The notes under the pieces were generated by a model. It was not told the DNA's origin and did no database searches. It worked only from the letters and a program-made list of their open reading frames with translations. From Tannerella sp. (GTDB lineage: Bacteria > Bacteroidota > Bacteroidia > Bacteroidales > Tannerellaceae): a stretch of 5,099 nucleotides of DNA. Positions 4,986 to 5,099 of this stretch are shown here, in pieces. Both the position numbers and the translations under genes were made by a program. The stretch is taken from assembly GCA_031277235.1 (NCBI GenBank), contig JAITMT010000228.1, positions 1-5,099 on the forward strand, in the 5' to 3' direction. The stretch's first letter is position 1. Each line of letters opens with the position of its first letter.

Positions 4986-5030
4986 GGGGTTGAAAATTTT
5001 ATTTTTTTTGTGTGAATGAGGGGTTGAAAA
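4986..5030 (-). repeat. Direct repeat TTTTCAACCCC upstream of the lipoprotein gene
   Basis: On the minus strand TTTTCAACCCC occurs exactly at 5030-5020 and again at 4996-4986, 34 bases apart, about three helical turns. The nearer copy covers the -33 region relative to the TATCTTTG box. This is suitable geometry for a regulator or an alternative sigma recognition site, but the flanking DNA is low-complexity A/T, which raises the chance of coincidence. The rest of 5031-5099 shows no supportable gene. Confidence 0.35.
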
Positions 5031-5099
5031 AAAAATAAATTGGTAAAGCATTTTTTGGTCAGTATTCCGGCGATTTTGAATGATTAGAAAGTAATATGG

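Noticed and set aside
5096..5098. Start codon of a divergent + strand gene at the window edge
   Set aside because: Only one codon would be visible, and nothing upstream supports a gene start.
5020..5099. Tail of a minus-strand gene entering from the right edge
   Set aside because: Short open frames exist (one of about 39 codons runs to about 4980), but the sequence is low-complexity and shows no recognisable protein motif.

Overview
The window reads as chromosomal DNA of an uncultured or little-known member of the Bacteroidota, probably Bacteroidales-like. The evidence is the AT-rich intergenic DNA, gene starts preceded by A-rich stretches instead of Shine-Dalgarno sequences, a TAnnTTTG-type -7 promoter box, a TlpA-type thiol-disulfide lipoprotein with an N-terminal DUF4369-like region, and a DUF4252 protein in an ECF sigma factor operon. 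The assignment rests on family knowledge and was not tested by a search.

Layout. Bases 1-98 hold the 3' end of a transposase gene on the + strand, the only + strand coding sequence I can support. Bases 99-435 have no gene but carry a 9-bp tandem repeat, a 22-bp palindrome and a good intrinsic terminator that closes the minus-strand operon. All complete genes are on the minus strand. In order of transcription they are a TlpA-like thioredoxin-fold lipoprotein (4890-3412), an ECF sigma factor (3211-2714), a single-pass membrane protein that is probably its anti-sigma factor (2402-1827), a DUF4252 exported protein (1812-1345) and an outer-membrane beta-barrel protein (1332-436). The last three are separated by only 12-14 bases and are almost certainly cotranscribed.

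How the genes may work together. Sigma factor, membrane-anchored anti-sigma, exported DUF4252 protein and outer-membrane barrel form a recognisable Bacteroidota cell-envelope signalling module. Its signal and regulon are unknown. The lipoprotein gene upstream has its own promoter-like sequence and may be an unrelated neighbour.

The most interesting content is the repeat DNA. A 209-bp element with 60-bp inverted arms and six short-loop hairpins (2484-2692) lies between the sigma and anti-sigma genes. A compound repeat (short tandem units, then a GAGACG...CGTCTC palindrome) occurs twice, at 281-350 and 3308-3402. Two 24-bp inserts sharing a TTCG-CT-CGCTC core are present: one splits the second palindrome, the other lies in frame inside the anti-sigma coding sequence and adds about nine residues. 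I see no CRISPR array, tRNA or rRNA, and no convincing new multi-gene system; the case for novelty is the nested small-repeat activity around an ECF operon.
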